This document shows, in pieces, positions 8,123-15,475 of a stretch of 37,011 nt of DNA. How positions within the stretch are numbered: position 1 is the first letter of the stretch; every line of letters begins with the position of its first letter. The stretch comes from Tissierella sp. P1 (GTDB taxonomy: Bacteria > Bacillota > Clostridia > Tissierellales > Tissierellaceae). The translations under genes and the position numbers were made by a program. The notes under the pieces were generated by a model. The model made no database searches. It saw only the letters and a program-made list of their open reading frames with translations, and was not told where the DNA came from. The stretch is from NCBI RefSeq assembly GCF_002266425.1, contig NZ_NPMN01000034.1, positions 1 through 37,011 of the forward strand, written 5' to 3'.

Positions 8123-8934
8123 GTCTATCTAAAAGATTAATAATTCTAATATTATCTTTTATATTAATTGTACAACCAATTACTGTATCAGCTGAAAAAT
8201 CCTTAGTATTTGATGATGCTATGTTATTTACTGAAGACGAAATAATTAAATTACAAACTGAGGTAAATAATTTATCCAATGATTATAATATGGATATAGT
8301 TATTGTAACTACTAGTGATACCGATGGTAAAACGTCAAGAGAATATGCAGACGATTTCTTTGACTATGGAGGTTTTGGGGTAGGAGATAACTATGATGGT
8401 ATATTATTCTTAATAGATATGGATAATAGAGAAGCCTATATATCCACCTCCGGAATAGGAATTAGATATCTGACAGATGCAAGGATAGAAAGGATATTAG
8501 ATATTGTATTTGATAGTGGCTTAGTTGAAGGTGATTACTATGGAGCTGCTATGGGATTTTTAAGGGGGACTAAAGATTATCTAGAGGCTGGAATTCCCTC
8601 AAATCAATATAATGAGCCTGAATATATAAAACCTAAAAACATCCTAACATTTACTGATGTAATAATTAGTATAATTGGTGGGATAGTAACTAGTAGTCTG
8701 TTTTATTTTACTACTAAATCAAGATATAAAACACCGAGGGTTGTAAATCCCTTTTCCTATAGAAATAATAGTTTGGTAAAATTAACTTCAAATGAAGATA
8801 AATTAGTAGATACTTTTGTGACTCATAGGATTATACCTAAGCCTACAAACAATTCTAATTCTTCCAGTGGTAAAAGTACAACTCATAATTCTTCTAGTGG
8901 AAGAAGCCATGGTGGAGGAGGAAGAAAGTTTTAG
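8116..8934 (+). CDS. TPM-domain membrane protein (YdjH-like)
   Basis: The 272-residue protein begins with a hydrophobic signal/anchor (RLIILILSFILIVQPITVSA). A TPM domain (about residues 30-160) carries the typical DDAMLFTEDEIIKLQTEVN opening, the DIVIVTTSDTDGKTSREYADDFFD core, and the DNYDGILFLIDMDNREAYISTSG block. A second membrane helix follows near 180-200. The tail is Ser/Asn-rich and ends SHGGGGRKF, a glycine-rich ending common in TPM proteins. The ATG overlaps the stop of the YdjG-like gene and has AGGAGG 9 bases upstream, indicating translational coupling. It is the likely extracytoplasmic partner in the YdjGHI-type complex. Last gene of the operon, followed by a terminator. Confidence 0.87.
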   Translation: MVSLSKRLIILILSFILIVQPITVSAEKSLVFDDAMLFTEDEIIKLQTEVNNLSNDYNMDIVIVTTSDTDGKTSREYADDFFDYGGFGVGDNYDGILFLIDMDNREAYISTSGIGIRYLTDARIERILDIVFDSGLVEGDYYGAAMGFLRGTKDYLEAGIPSNQYNEPEYIKPKNILTFTDVIISIIGGIVTSSLFYFTTKSRYKTPRVVNPFSYRNNSLVKLTSNEDKLVDTFVTHRIIPKPTNNSNSSSGKSTTHNSSSGRSHGGGGRKF

Positions 8935-9041
8935 CAAGATGTGTATGGGATTCTGCCATTCTATATTTTATAGATTCAAAAAATTCAATAGTAATATAAG
9001 TATTTAAAATATCTAATAACTCTTAGTGAAAAATGAAAAAG

Positions 9042-9073
9042 CACAAATCTTAAAGGAGGATTTGTGTTTTTTT
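9042..9073 (+). terminator. Rho-independent terminator of the ydj-like operon
   Basis: CACAAATC (9042-9049) pairs with GATTTGTG (9059-9066), followed by seven T. It lies between the end of the ydjH-like gene and the convergent MerT-like selenoprotein gene. Confidence 0.88.
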
Positions 9074-9092
9074 ATCTATCTAATTCAAGTTT

Positions 9093-9398
9093 CTAATGAT
9101 TTAAAATCAAACTTAAAATAGTTGGATAATATAAAATTAAAATTGAAACAACAGCAGAAATCCAAAAGATTATTTTAGTTGTTCTGTTAGAATTTCTTTT
9201 TTCAATTAAACTATAGGACCAATACATTAAAATAGCAGTGACTATAACGAAAATAGGCTTGTATTTTGTAAGGTTGGATAAATAAGCTGTACCTATTGTC
9301 CCTAGACCTAGGGACGCTAATATTAATCCACCGCCTCAGCAAAAAGCTGCACCAAAAGCTGTAAAAACTGATAATATGCTAAGGAATTTTTCTTTCAT
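9093..9398 (-). CDS. MerT-like mercuric/soft-metal transport protein, candidate selenoprotein (Cys-Sec)
   Basis: Reading through one in-frame TGA (9338-9336) as selenocysteine gives a 101-residue, three-helix membrane protein. The first helix carries FC-U-GGGLILASLGLG, aligning with the ACCLGPLVLIALG of Tn501 MerT, so the second Cys of the vicinal pair is the TGA codon. The rest keeps MerT landmarks: YLSNLTKYKPIFV (MerT NL..LEPYRPIFI) and TTKIIFWISAVV (MerT TYKLIFWGVAV). The loop cysteine pair of MerT is absent. GGAGG (9410-9406) lies 7 bases before the ATG, a promoter precedes it, and the frame closes with TAG. A SECIS-like hairpin starts 20 bases after the TGA. MerT carries Hg(II) inward via the Cys pair; the metal used here is unknown. 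No merA, merR or sel genes are in the window. Confidence 0.88.
9298..9315 (-). promoter_or_regulatory. Bacterial SECIS element within the MerT-like gene
   Basis: On the minus strand, GTCCCTAGGTCTAGGGAC folds as a perfect stem (7 bp with a GGUC loop, or 8 bp with GU). The apical loop bases fall 28-32 nt after the TGA at 9336. The loop context AGGUCU is the same as in the E. coli fdhF SECIS, where the G and U of the loop contact SelB. Bacterial SECIS elements place the loop roughly 16-37 nt after the UGA, which is met. The hairpin also encodes part of the first membrane segment, as required for an in-frame bacterial SECIS. Confidence 0.85.
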
Positions 9399-9431
9399 AA
9401 ACAAACCTCCATGGGGTATACTTGTTATTTA

Positions 9432-9460
9432 ATAATACCAAATAAAAAATAAAACATCAA
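9432..9460 (-). promoter_or_regulatory. Promoter of the MerT-like gene with a small inverted repeat
   Basis: On the minus strand, TTGATG (9460-9455) and TATTAT (9437-9432) are spaced 17 bases, 34 bases upstream of the ATG. A GGTAT/ATACC inverted repeat with a 15-base gap (9439-9415) overlaps the -10. This placement is more like an ArsR-type or simple repressor site than the MerR arrangement, in which the operator lies between -35 and -10. Regulator unknown. Confidence 0.5.
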
Positions 9461-9570
9461 GGTTGATAATTTTTAATCTTAGTGAATTTGATTAGCATAT
9501 TAATTATAATAAGGAAATTTGAAGTTTTTGGATATAATATTCTATAGAATCGTTATTAGGAGGGAAAATT

Positions 9571-10122
9571 ATGCGTGTTTTTTTAGCTATAGAGTTTACA
9601 GAAGAAGTAAAGGAATACTTATATAAAATACAGCAGATAGTTAAGAACCATAGTAGTGCAGGTAATTTTACTAGCAAAGAAAATTTTCATTTAACACTTC
9701 GATTTATTGGTGAAGTGAAGGAGCATGAGCTAAATAAATTAAAAGAGATTATTAATTATATATCATTAAATCGAGAAATTTTTCAAATAGTTTTTAAAGA
9801 ACTTGGAGAATTCCCTAGGAAAAATAAAAAAATAATTTGGATAGGATTACAACAGAATAAGGAATTAGATTTATTATATTCTAATTTAGAAGATAGGTTA
9901 GAATTTTATGAATATCCAAAGGAAGAAAGAAGGTTTGTTCCACATATAACTTTAGGCAGAGAAATAATCCTTACAGAAGAATTTAATAATATAAAAAATT
10001 CGATTGAAATTGATAAAGTAAAAATGACTGTAAATAAGATTTCCATTATGGAGAGTACAAGAAAAAATGGTCAATTAACTTATATTCCAATTTATGTAAA
10101 ACAATTTAAATCCAAGTGCTAG
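9571..10122 (+). CDS. thpR: RNA 2',3'-cyclic phosphodiesterase (2'-5' RNA ligase family)
   Basis: The 183-residue protein is a full-length member of the 2H phosphoesterase superfamily. The two catalytic HxTx motifs are plain: FHLTLRFIG (H-L-T-L) in the first half and FVPHITLGR (H-I-T-L) in the second. The opening MRVFLAIEF is also typical. ThpR opens 2',3'-cyclic phosphate ends and can join tRNA half-molecules through 2'-5' bonds in vitro; its cell role is not well defined. AGGAGGG precedes the ATG by 7 bases. It is divergent from the MerT-like gene and apparently monocistronic. Nothing in the sequence ties its function to its neighbours. Confidence 0.95.
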   Translation: MRVFLAIEFTEEVKEYLYKIQQIVKNHSSAGNFTSKENFHLTLRFIGEVKEHELNKLKEIINYISLNREIFQIVFKELGEFPRKNKKIIWIGLQQNKELDLLYSNLEDRLEFYEYPKEERRFVPHITLGREIILTEEFNNIKNSIEIDKVKMTVNKISIMESTRKNGQLTYIPIYVKQFKSKC

Positions 10123-10212
10123 AAATCATAAGAAATACAAATACTTATGGTGGGAATAAGGTTGAAAATTTAGTCAATTGAAATTTTTTAAAAAATATTT
10201 TCAAAAAAGCCA

Positions 10213-10241
10213 TTGACAGCATTACTTTATCGTGCTATATT
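10213..10241 (+). promoter_or_regulatory. Sigma-A promoter of the liv operon
   Basis: TTGACA (10213-10218) and TATATT (10236-10241) with a 17-base spacer, about 55 bases before the T-box Stem I. Confidence 0.85.
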
Positions 10242-10295
10242 AGTTTTTAAATACAAAAAAGATTGCAATCTGATATTAAATTTAATCATAAAACT

Positions 10296-10550
10296 AAGAT
10301 GAAGAGTGAACTATTAAATAATCAAGTACAGAGAGCTGGAGTAGCTGAGAACCAGTGTTGATATAATAGGAAGCAATCACTTCTGAGTTATATGGCTGAA
10401 CTAAGTAAGCCATATCGGTAGACTCCGTTAAAAGGTCAGGGTTTAAATTTGAACCTAGTGAGTTAATTATCGTGAGATAATTATAAAGTAGAGTGGTAAC
10501 GCTTTAACAGCCTCTACATGTATTTAACATACATGTAGAGGCTTTTTTAG
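10296..10550 (+). ncRNA. T-box leader upstream of livJ, specifier probably isoleucine (ATC)
   Basis: Stem I starts near GATGAAGAGTGAACTATTA. Its apical part has the AGAGAGCTGG...CCAG pattern. The T-box core is AGAGTGGTAACGC (10491-10502), a known AACGC variant of the ACCGC form. The antiterminator pairs GTAGAG (10488-10493) with CTCTAC (10512-10517). The competing terminator is a 14-bp stem (10510-10523 with 10529-10542) plus six T. The helix CTATTA/TAATAG closes the specifier loop, whose 3' side is GGAAGCAATCA before the basal CTTC. ATC (10376-10378) followed by A fits the usual register and the function downstream. GCA (alanine, 10373-10375) is the alternative. The UGGU bulge implies discriminator base A, as in tRNA-Ile. 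Confidence 0.9.
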
Positions 10551-10662
10551 AACAATTTTTCATAAAAATAAGGCCTGTTTTTATGGTGATTAATATAAAC
10601 CAAGAGAAAGATGTAATACTTAAAAATATTATTTCAAAAATTATAATTGGAGGGTGTTTTAA

Positions 10663-11835
10663 ATGAATAAAAAATTATTAGGAGTATTATCACTAGTTCT
10701 TATATTAAGTCTTCTTGCAGGATGTACATCTAAACCAGCAAGTAATCAAGCTAATTCAGATACAATAAAAGTCGGAGTAAACTATGAGTTATCAGGTGAT
10801 GTTGCCACTTATGGTCAAAATTTAAGTGATGGAGTATTGCTAGCTATCGAAGAAATAAATAAAAATGGTGGAGTTCTTGGAAAACAAATACAACCTATTA
10901 AAGTTGATAATAAATCAGAAGATACAGAATCAGCAAATGTTTCTACAAGATTAGTTACTAGAGATAAGGTAGTTGCATTACTTGGCCCAGCTACATCTGG
11001 AAATACAAAGGCTGCAATACCAGCAGCAACTCAAAATAAGATTCCTCTGATATCAGCTTCAGCAACGGCAGATGATGTTACAGTTGATAGCAATGGAAAT
11101 GTTAGAGAATATGTATTTAAAACTTGTTTCAGCGATTCTTTCCAAGGGGTTATGATGGCAGAATTTGCTTTAAAGGATTTAGGATTTAAAAATGCAGCAA
11201 TATTAGCTGACAGTACATCTGATTATGCTAAAGGACTTTCAAAGGCTTTTAAAGAAACTTTTACATCTCAAGGTGGTAAAGTGTTAACTGAAGAAGCTTA
11301 TCAAGCTAAAGATACAGATTTTAAAGCAGTTTTGACAAATCTTAAGGGATTAAATCCAGAAGTATTATTTGTTCCTGGTTATTACGAAGAAGTTGGTTTA
11401 ATAGTTAGACAAGCAAGGGAACTAGGATTAAATGTACCAATACTTGGTGCTGATGGATATGAATCACCAAAGCTTACTGAAATTGCAGGAAAAGATGTTT
11501 TAAATCAGGTTTATTATTCAAGTCATTATTCTCCAATGGATGAAGCAGAAGAAGTAGTAAAATTTAAAGAAAACTTCAAAGCAAAATATGGTAAAGAGGC
11601 TGATGCTTTCAATGCATTAGGATATGATTTAGGATATTTTCTTAAGGATGCTTTAGAGAGAGCTGGAGAAGTAAACTCAGAAAAATTAAAAGATGCTATT
11701 GCATCAACTAAGGATTTTAAAGGGGTAACGGGAACTGTCTCAATAGATGAAAAACATAACCCAGTAAAATCTGTGACAATAATAGAAATGAAAGATGGGG
11801 TTCCAACATTCTTGAAAAAATTGGATCCAAAATAA
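10663..11835 (+). CDS. livJ: Branched-chain amino acid ABC transporter, substrate-binding lipoprotein
   Basis: The 390-residue protein has a lipoprotein signal peptide ending LLAGC (lipid-modified Cys at 21), followed by a Ser/Asn linker. The mature part is a type I periplasmic-binding fold of the Leu/Ile/Val family: IKVGVNYELSGDVATYGQ, GVLLAIEEINKNGGVLGKQI, LLGPATSGNTKAAIP and the second-lobe segment ALGYDLGYFLKDAL. It captures the amino acid outside the membrane and delivers it to LivHM. GGAGGG precedes the ATG. It is the first gene behind the T-box, so expression should rise when the cognate tRNA is uncharged. A stable hairpin follows, as is common after binding-protein genes. Confidence 0.95.
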   Translation: MNKKLLGVLSLVLILSLLAGCTSKPASNQANSDTIKVGVNYELSGDVATYGQNLSDGVLLAIEEINKNGGVLGKQIQPIKVDNKSEDTESANVSTRLVTRDKVVALLGPATSGNTKAAIPAATQNKIPLISASATADDVTVDSNGNVREYVFKTCFSDSFQGVMMAEFALKDLGFKNAAILADSTSDYAKGLSKAFKETFTSQGGKVLTEEAYQAKDTDFKAVLTNLKGLNPEVLFVPGYYEEVGLIVRQARELGLNVPILGADGYESPKLTEIAGKDVLNQVYYSSHYSPMDEAEEVVKFKENFKAKYGKEADAFNALGYDLGYFLKDALERAGEVNSEKLKDAIASTKDFKGVTGTVSIDEKHNPVKSVTIIEMKDGVPTFLKKLDPK

Positions 11836-11842
11836 TTAAAAG

Positions 11843-11887
11843 TGAACAATGTCTTTTAGATAATTAGCTCTTTTAAGACATTGTTCA
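11843..11887 (+). other. Intercistronic stem-loop between livJ and livH
   Basis: TGAACAATGTCTT (11843-11855) and AAGACATTGTTCA (11875-11887) form a perfect 13-bp stem without a following T-tract. Placed just after the binding-protein gene, it probably protects livJ mRNA from 3' decay or causes partial termination, giving more binding protein than permease. That role is inferred. Confidence 0.7.
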
Positions 11888-11917
11888 TATAGACTTATTA
11901 TAGAAAGGAAGTTAAAA

Positions 11918-12802
11918 ATGGAACAACTATTACAGCAATTAATAAATGGAATATCACTTGGAAGCATATATGCTCTAATAGCATTAGGTTATACCATGGT
12001 ATATGGAATAATAAATTTAATTAATTTTGCCCATGGTGATATTTATATGATAGGAGCATATGTAGGATTTGCCTTAACAACCTTTCTAGGATTAGGTTTT
12101 TTTCCTTCATTGCTAATTTCAATGTTAGTTTGTAGTGTTCTTGGAATCATAATAGAAAAAATAGCATATAAGCCTATAAGAAATTCTACAAGGATTGCTG
12201 CTCTTATTACTGCTATATCTGTATCACTATTTTTAGAATATACCATGGTGTATTTTGTAAAACCAGATACAAGAACATTTCCAGAAGTGTTAAAAAGTAA
12301 AATACTGACTCTGTTTGACGGAAGAGTTATATTAGATACAAAAAATATTTATATTATTTTAATAACTATTGCATTGATGATTGGACTTCAATATATAGTT
12401 CATAGAACTAAAATAGGTAAGGCAATGAGAGCTGTTTCTCTCGATAAAGATGCTGCTGAACTTATGGGAGTAGATGTAAACAAAACCATATCAGCTACAT
12501 TTGCTCTTGGGTCTGCATTAGCAGGGGCCGCTGGAGTTTTGGTTGGAGTCTATTATAATACTATAAATCCTCTAATGGGAACAGTGCCAGGATTAAAGGC
12601 ATTTGTTGCGGCAGTATTAGGAGGAATAGGCATTATTCCTGGAGCAGTATTTGGAGGGTTCTTCCTTGGCATGACAGAAACTCTTGTCTCTGCTTATGGA
12701 GGGTCAGTATTCAAAGATGCTGTTGCCTTTTCAATACTTATTATAGTCTTATTATTTAAGCCTAATGGACTTCTAGGAAAGACTATAAAGGAAAAGGTAT
12801 AG
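11918..12802 (+). CDS. livH: Branched-chain amino acid ABC transporter permease LivH
   Basis: This 294-residue, multi-helix inner-membrane permease has the LivH opening QLLQQLINGISLGSIYALIALGYTMVYGIINLINFAHGDIYM. It also has the cytoplasmic coupling segment GKAMRAVSLDKDAAELMGVDVNKTI, and the terminal AVLGGIGIIPGAVFGGFFLG block. It pairs with LivM to form the translocation path. AAAGGAAG precedes the ATG. It starts 82 bases after livJ, the gap being filled by the intercistronic hairpin, and is 11 bases before livM. Confidence 0.96.
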   Translation: MEQLLQQLINGISLGSIYALIALGYTMVYGIINLINFAHGDIYMIGAYVGFALTTFLGLGFFPSLLISMLVCSVLGIIIEKIAYKPIRNSTRIAALITAISVSLFLEYTMVYFVKPDTRTFPEVLKSKILTLFDGRVILDTKNIYIILITIALMIGLQYIVHRTKIGKAMRAVSLDKDAAELMGVDVNKTISATFALGSALAGAAGVLVGVYYNTINPLMGTVPGLKAFVAAVLGGIGIIPGAVFGGFFLGMTETLVSAYGGSVFKDAVAFSILIIVLLFKPNGLLGKTIKEKV

Positions 12803-12813
12803 GGGGAAGACAA

Positions 12814-13764
12814 ATGAAAAAAATAGACAAAAAAAAGACTATAGGTTTTAGCCTATTGATTATAATTTATTTTCTAGTGAAAATTTTGATGGATGCAGGT
12901 ATTATAGACTCTTATTTCCAATTAAACATTTTTCTTGTTGGAATTAATATTATATTAGCTACTGGGTTAAATTTAATTACTGGATTTACAGGTCAATTCT
13001 CATTGGGTCATGCAGCTTTTATGTCAATAGGAGCATATACATCAGCAGTAATTACTGCTAAATTGGGACAGCCATTTATAGCAGCCATATTGGCATCAGG
13101 AGTTATAGCAGCTTTTGCTGGTGTTCTTATTGGAATTCCAACTTTAAGATTAAAAGGTGATTATCTAGCTATAGCTACTCTTGGATTTGGTGAAATTATA
13201 AGGATTTTAGCATTAAATATTGATTATATAGGTGGAGCTATTGGATTTAATGACATTCCTCAATATACAAATTGGACTTGGATTTTTATAATGACTGTGG
13301 CTACCGTATTTTTAATCAAACATTTTATCAATTCTTATCACGGTAGAGCATGTATAGCCATAAGAGAAGATGAAATAGCAGCAGAGGCTATGGGAATTAA
13401 TACTACTTTCTATAAAGTTTTAGCCTTTGCTATTGGTGCTTTTTTTGCAGGTATTGCAGGATCACTATATGCTAATTACTTTTATTTTATAAAACCTGAC
13501 TCTTTTGGTTTTATGAAATCAATTGATATACTAGTAATTGTTGTATTTGGTGGAATGGGTAGCATTACAGGATCAATTATTGGGGCCCTTCTATTATCAA
13601 TAATTTCATTATTTCTTCAAGGGATACCTGAACTTAGAATGGTAATTTATTCACTGATTTTATTTGTGATAATGGTTTATAGACCGACAGGACTTTTAGG
13701 TAAAGAAGAATTTAAAATATTTAAGAAGGGAGGAAGAAAAGATGTCAGTGTTGAAAGTAAGTAA
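12814..13764 (+). CDS. livM: Branched-chain amino acid ABC transporter permease LivM
   Basis: The 316-residue multi-helix permease is of LivM type. It has the hallmark NLITGFTGQFSLGHAAFMSIGAY segment, LRLKGDYLAIATLGFGEIIRI, the coupling region GRACIAIREDEIAAEAMGIN, and VFGGMGSITGSIIGA. It forms the membrane channel with LivH. GGGGGA lies upstream of the ATG. Its 3' end overlaps the start of livG by 23 bases, so translation of the two is probably coupled. Confidence 0.96.
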   Translation: MKKIDKKKTIGFSLLIIIYFLVKILMDAGIIDSYFQLNIFLVGINIILATGLNLITGFTGQFSLGHAAFMSIGAYTSAVITAKLGQPFIAAILASGVIAAFAGVLIGIPTLRLKGDYLAIATLGFGEIIRILALNIDYIGGAIGFNDIPQYTNWTWIFIMTVATVFLIKHFINSYHGRACIAIREDEIAAEAMGINTTFYKVLAFAIGAFFAGIAGSLYANYFYFIKPDSFGFMKSIDILVIVVFGGMGSITGSIIGALLLSIISLFLQGIPELRMVIYSLILFVIMVYRPTGLLGKEEFKIFKKGGRKDVSVESK

Positions 13765-14524
13765 TCTATCAAAGAGCTTTGGTGGTATCAAAGCAATTAC
13801 AGATGTTAGTTTAGATATAAATAGGGGAGAAATTATTGGTCTAATTGGGCCAAATGGTGCTGGAAAAACAACATTTTTTAACTTATTGACTGGTATATAT
13901 ACTCCTACATCAGGAGAAATAATTTATAATTTGGAGAAAGAAGTAACGGCTAAAGACTTAAAACCCCATAAAATTACTCACTATGGAATTTCTAGAACTT
14001 TTCAGAATATACGACTTTTCAAAAATATGACAGTACTTGATAATGTACTCATTGGATTTCATAATGGTCTAAAATATGGTGTAGTTTCAGCTTTATTTAA
14101 ACTGCCTTCATATTATAAATCTGAAAAAAATACTTATGATGAGGCAATGGAACTTCTTAGTAAATTTAATCTATTAGATAAGAAAGATGAGCTTGCAAAA
14201 AATCTTCCTTACGGTGATCAAAGAAGACTTGAAATTGCAAGGGCTTTAGCTGCAAAGCCAAAATTATTATTATTAGATGAGCCAGCTGCAGGAATGAATC
14301 CTAAAGAGACTAAGGAACTTAACTTTCTAATTAAATGGATAAGAGAGACTTTTGATCTTACAATAATCCTGATAGAGCATGATATGTCATTAGTTATGAA
14401 TATTTGTGAAAGAATATTTGTATTTGACTACGGATATTTAGTTGCTAGTGGTGTACCCGAGGAGATACAAAAAAATGAAAGGGTAATCAAGGCCTATCTA
14501 GGTGAGGAGGCAGCACAATGTTAG
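13742..14524 (+). CDS. livG: Branched-chain amino acid ABC transporter ATP-binding protein LivG
   Basis: The 260-residue ABC ATPase shows Walker A GPNGAGKT (36-43), the LivG-type signature YGDQRRLEIARAL, Walker B LLLLDEPAAGMNP and the switch histidine in LIEHDM. The insert after Walker A (SRTFQNIRLFKNMTVLDNV) is typical of LivG. It energises LivHM together with LivF. Start at 13742 with GGGAGG 8 bases upstream, inside the livM 3' end. It overlaps livF by 7 bases. Confidence 0.96.
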   Translation: MSVLKVSNLSKSFGGIKAITDVSLDINRGEIIGLIGPNGAGKTTFFNLLTGIYTPTSGEIIYNLEKEVTAKDLKPHKITHYGISRTFQNIRLFKNMTVLDNVLIGFHNGLKYGVVSALFKLPSYYKSEKNTYDEAMELLSKFNLLDKKDELAKNLPYGDQRRLEIARALAAKPKLLLLDEPAAGMNPKETKELNFLIKWIRETFDLTIILIEHDMSLVMNICERIFVFDYGYLVASGVPEEIQKNERVIKAYLGEEAAQC

Positions 14525-15221
14525 AACTTTCAAATGTAAATGTATATTATGGAGGGATTCATGCACTTAAAGATGTAAGCATCAAGATAGAAGAAGGAGA
14601 AGTAGTTACTCTTATTGGTGCAAATGGAGCAGGAAAATCTACAGCTTTAAAGGCTATATCTGGAATGGAGAAACCTAAAAGTGGAGAAATAAAATTCAAT
14701 GGAGAAAAAATCAATTTTTTAAATGCTACAGATACTGTTAAGTTAGGAATATCTCATGTTCCAGAAGGAAGAAGAATTTTTTCTAAGATGAGCGTAATGG
14801 AAAACTTGGAGATGGGAGCGTATACAAGAAACGATAGAGGAGAAATTAAGAAGGACTTTGAAAAGATATTTTCTTTATTTCCAAGACTTCTTGAAAGAAA
14901 AGAGCAAATGGCTGGAACATTATCAGGAGGAGAGCAACAGATGCTTGCAATAGGTCGTGCTCTAATGTCGAAGCCAAAACTTATCTTATTAGATGAACCT
15001 TCTATGGGGCTTGCTCCAATAATAGTAAAGGAAATATTCTCTATTATAAGAAATATAAATGAGGTAGGAACTACGGTTCTTCTAGTAGAACAAAACGCAA
15101 ATATGGCTCTCAATGCAGCAGATAGAGCTATATAATCCGAAATGGAGAAATAGAAATGGAAGGTAATGCAAAAAAAATGGTAGCAGACGAAAGGGTAAGA
15201 AAGGCTTACCTTGAGGGATAA
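14518..15221 (+). CDS. livF: Branched-chain amino acid ABC transporter ATP-binding protein LivF, frameshifted near the 3' end
   Basis: The ABC ATPase has Walker A GANGAGKST, the signature LSGGEQQMLAIGRAL, Walker B LILLDEPSMGLAP and the EQNANMAL switch region. The annotated frame stops at 15135 just after NAADRA, at 205 residues. In the next frame the normal LivF ending continues without a break: IIRNGEIEMEGNAKKMVADE and then RVRKAYLEG, ending with TAA at 15219-15221. Adding one T after the GCT at 15127-15129 restores a full protein of about 234 residues, the usual length. A one-base deletion or a sequencing error at 15127-15130 is the simplest reading. The lost tail contains the D-loop-proximal C-terminal strands, so a true mutation would probably impair it. 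Confidence 0.9.
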
Positions 15222-15233
15222 TATTATATATAG

Positions 15234-15279
15234 CCTATAGACTAATTATTTATTTTAAATTATGTCTATAGGTTTTTTT
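15234..15279 (+). terminator. Rho-independent terminator of the liv operon
   Basis: CCTATAGAC (15234-15242) pairs with GTCTATAGG (15264-15272), followed by seven T. Confidence 0.92.
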
Positions 15280-15475
15280 AAATCTATAGAAAAGTTCTTG
15301 CAATTATTCTTTTTAAATATTAACTTGGCCTTAATGTATTTCAAGGAAAGATACTTCTAATGCTTTGTGAGAACCTTTTTTATATAACTTCATATAATTT
15401 ATCAATATAATTGAATACTTTATAGAATTATGCCAATAATATACGGATGTAATCATAATTTTTAAGGAGGTAAAG

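Noticed and set aside
9415..9439. GGTAT/ATACC inverted repeat as a MerR operator
   Set aside because: It lies over and downstream of the -10, not between -35 and -10, and the arms are only five bases. It is kept only as a possible weak repressor site.
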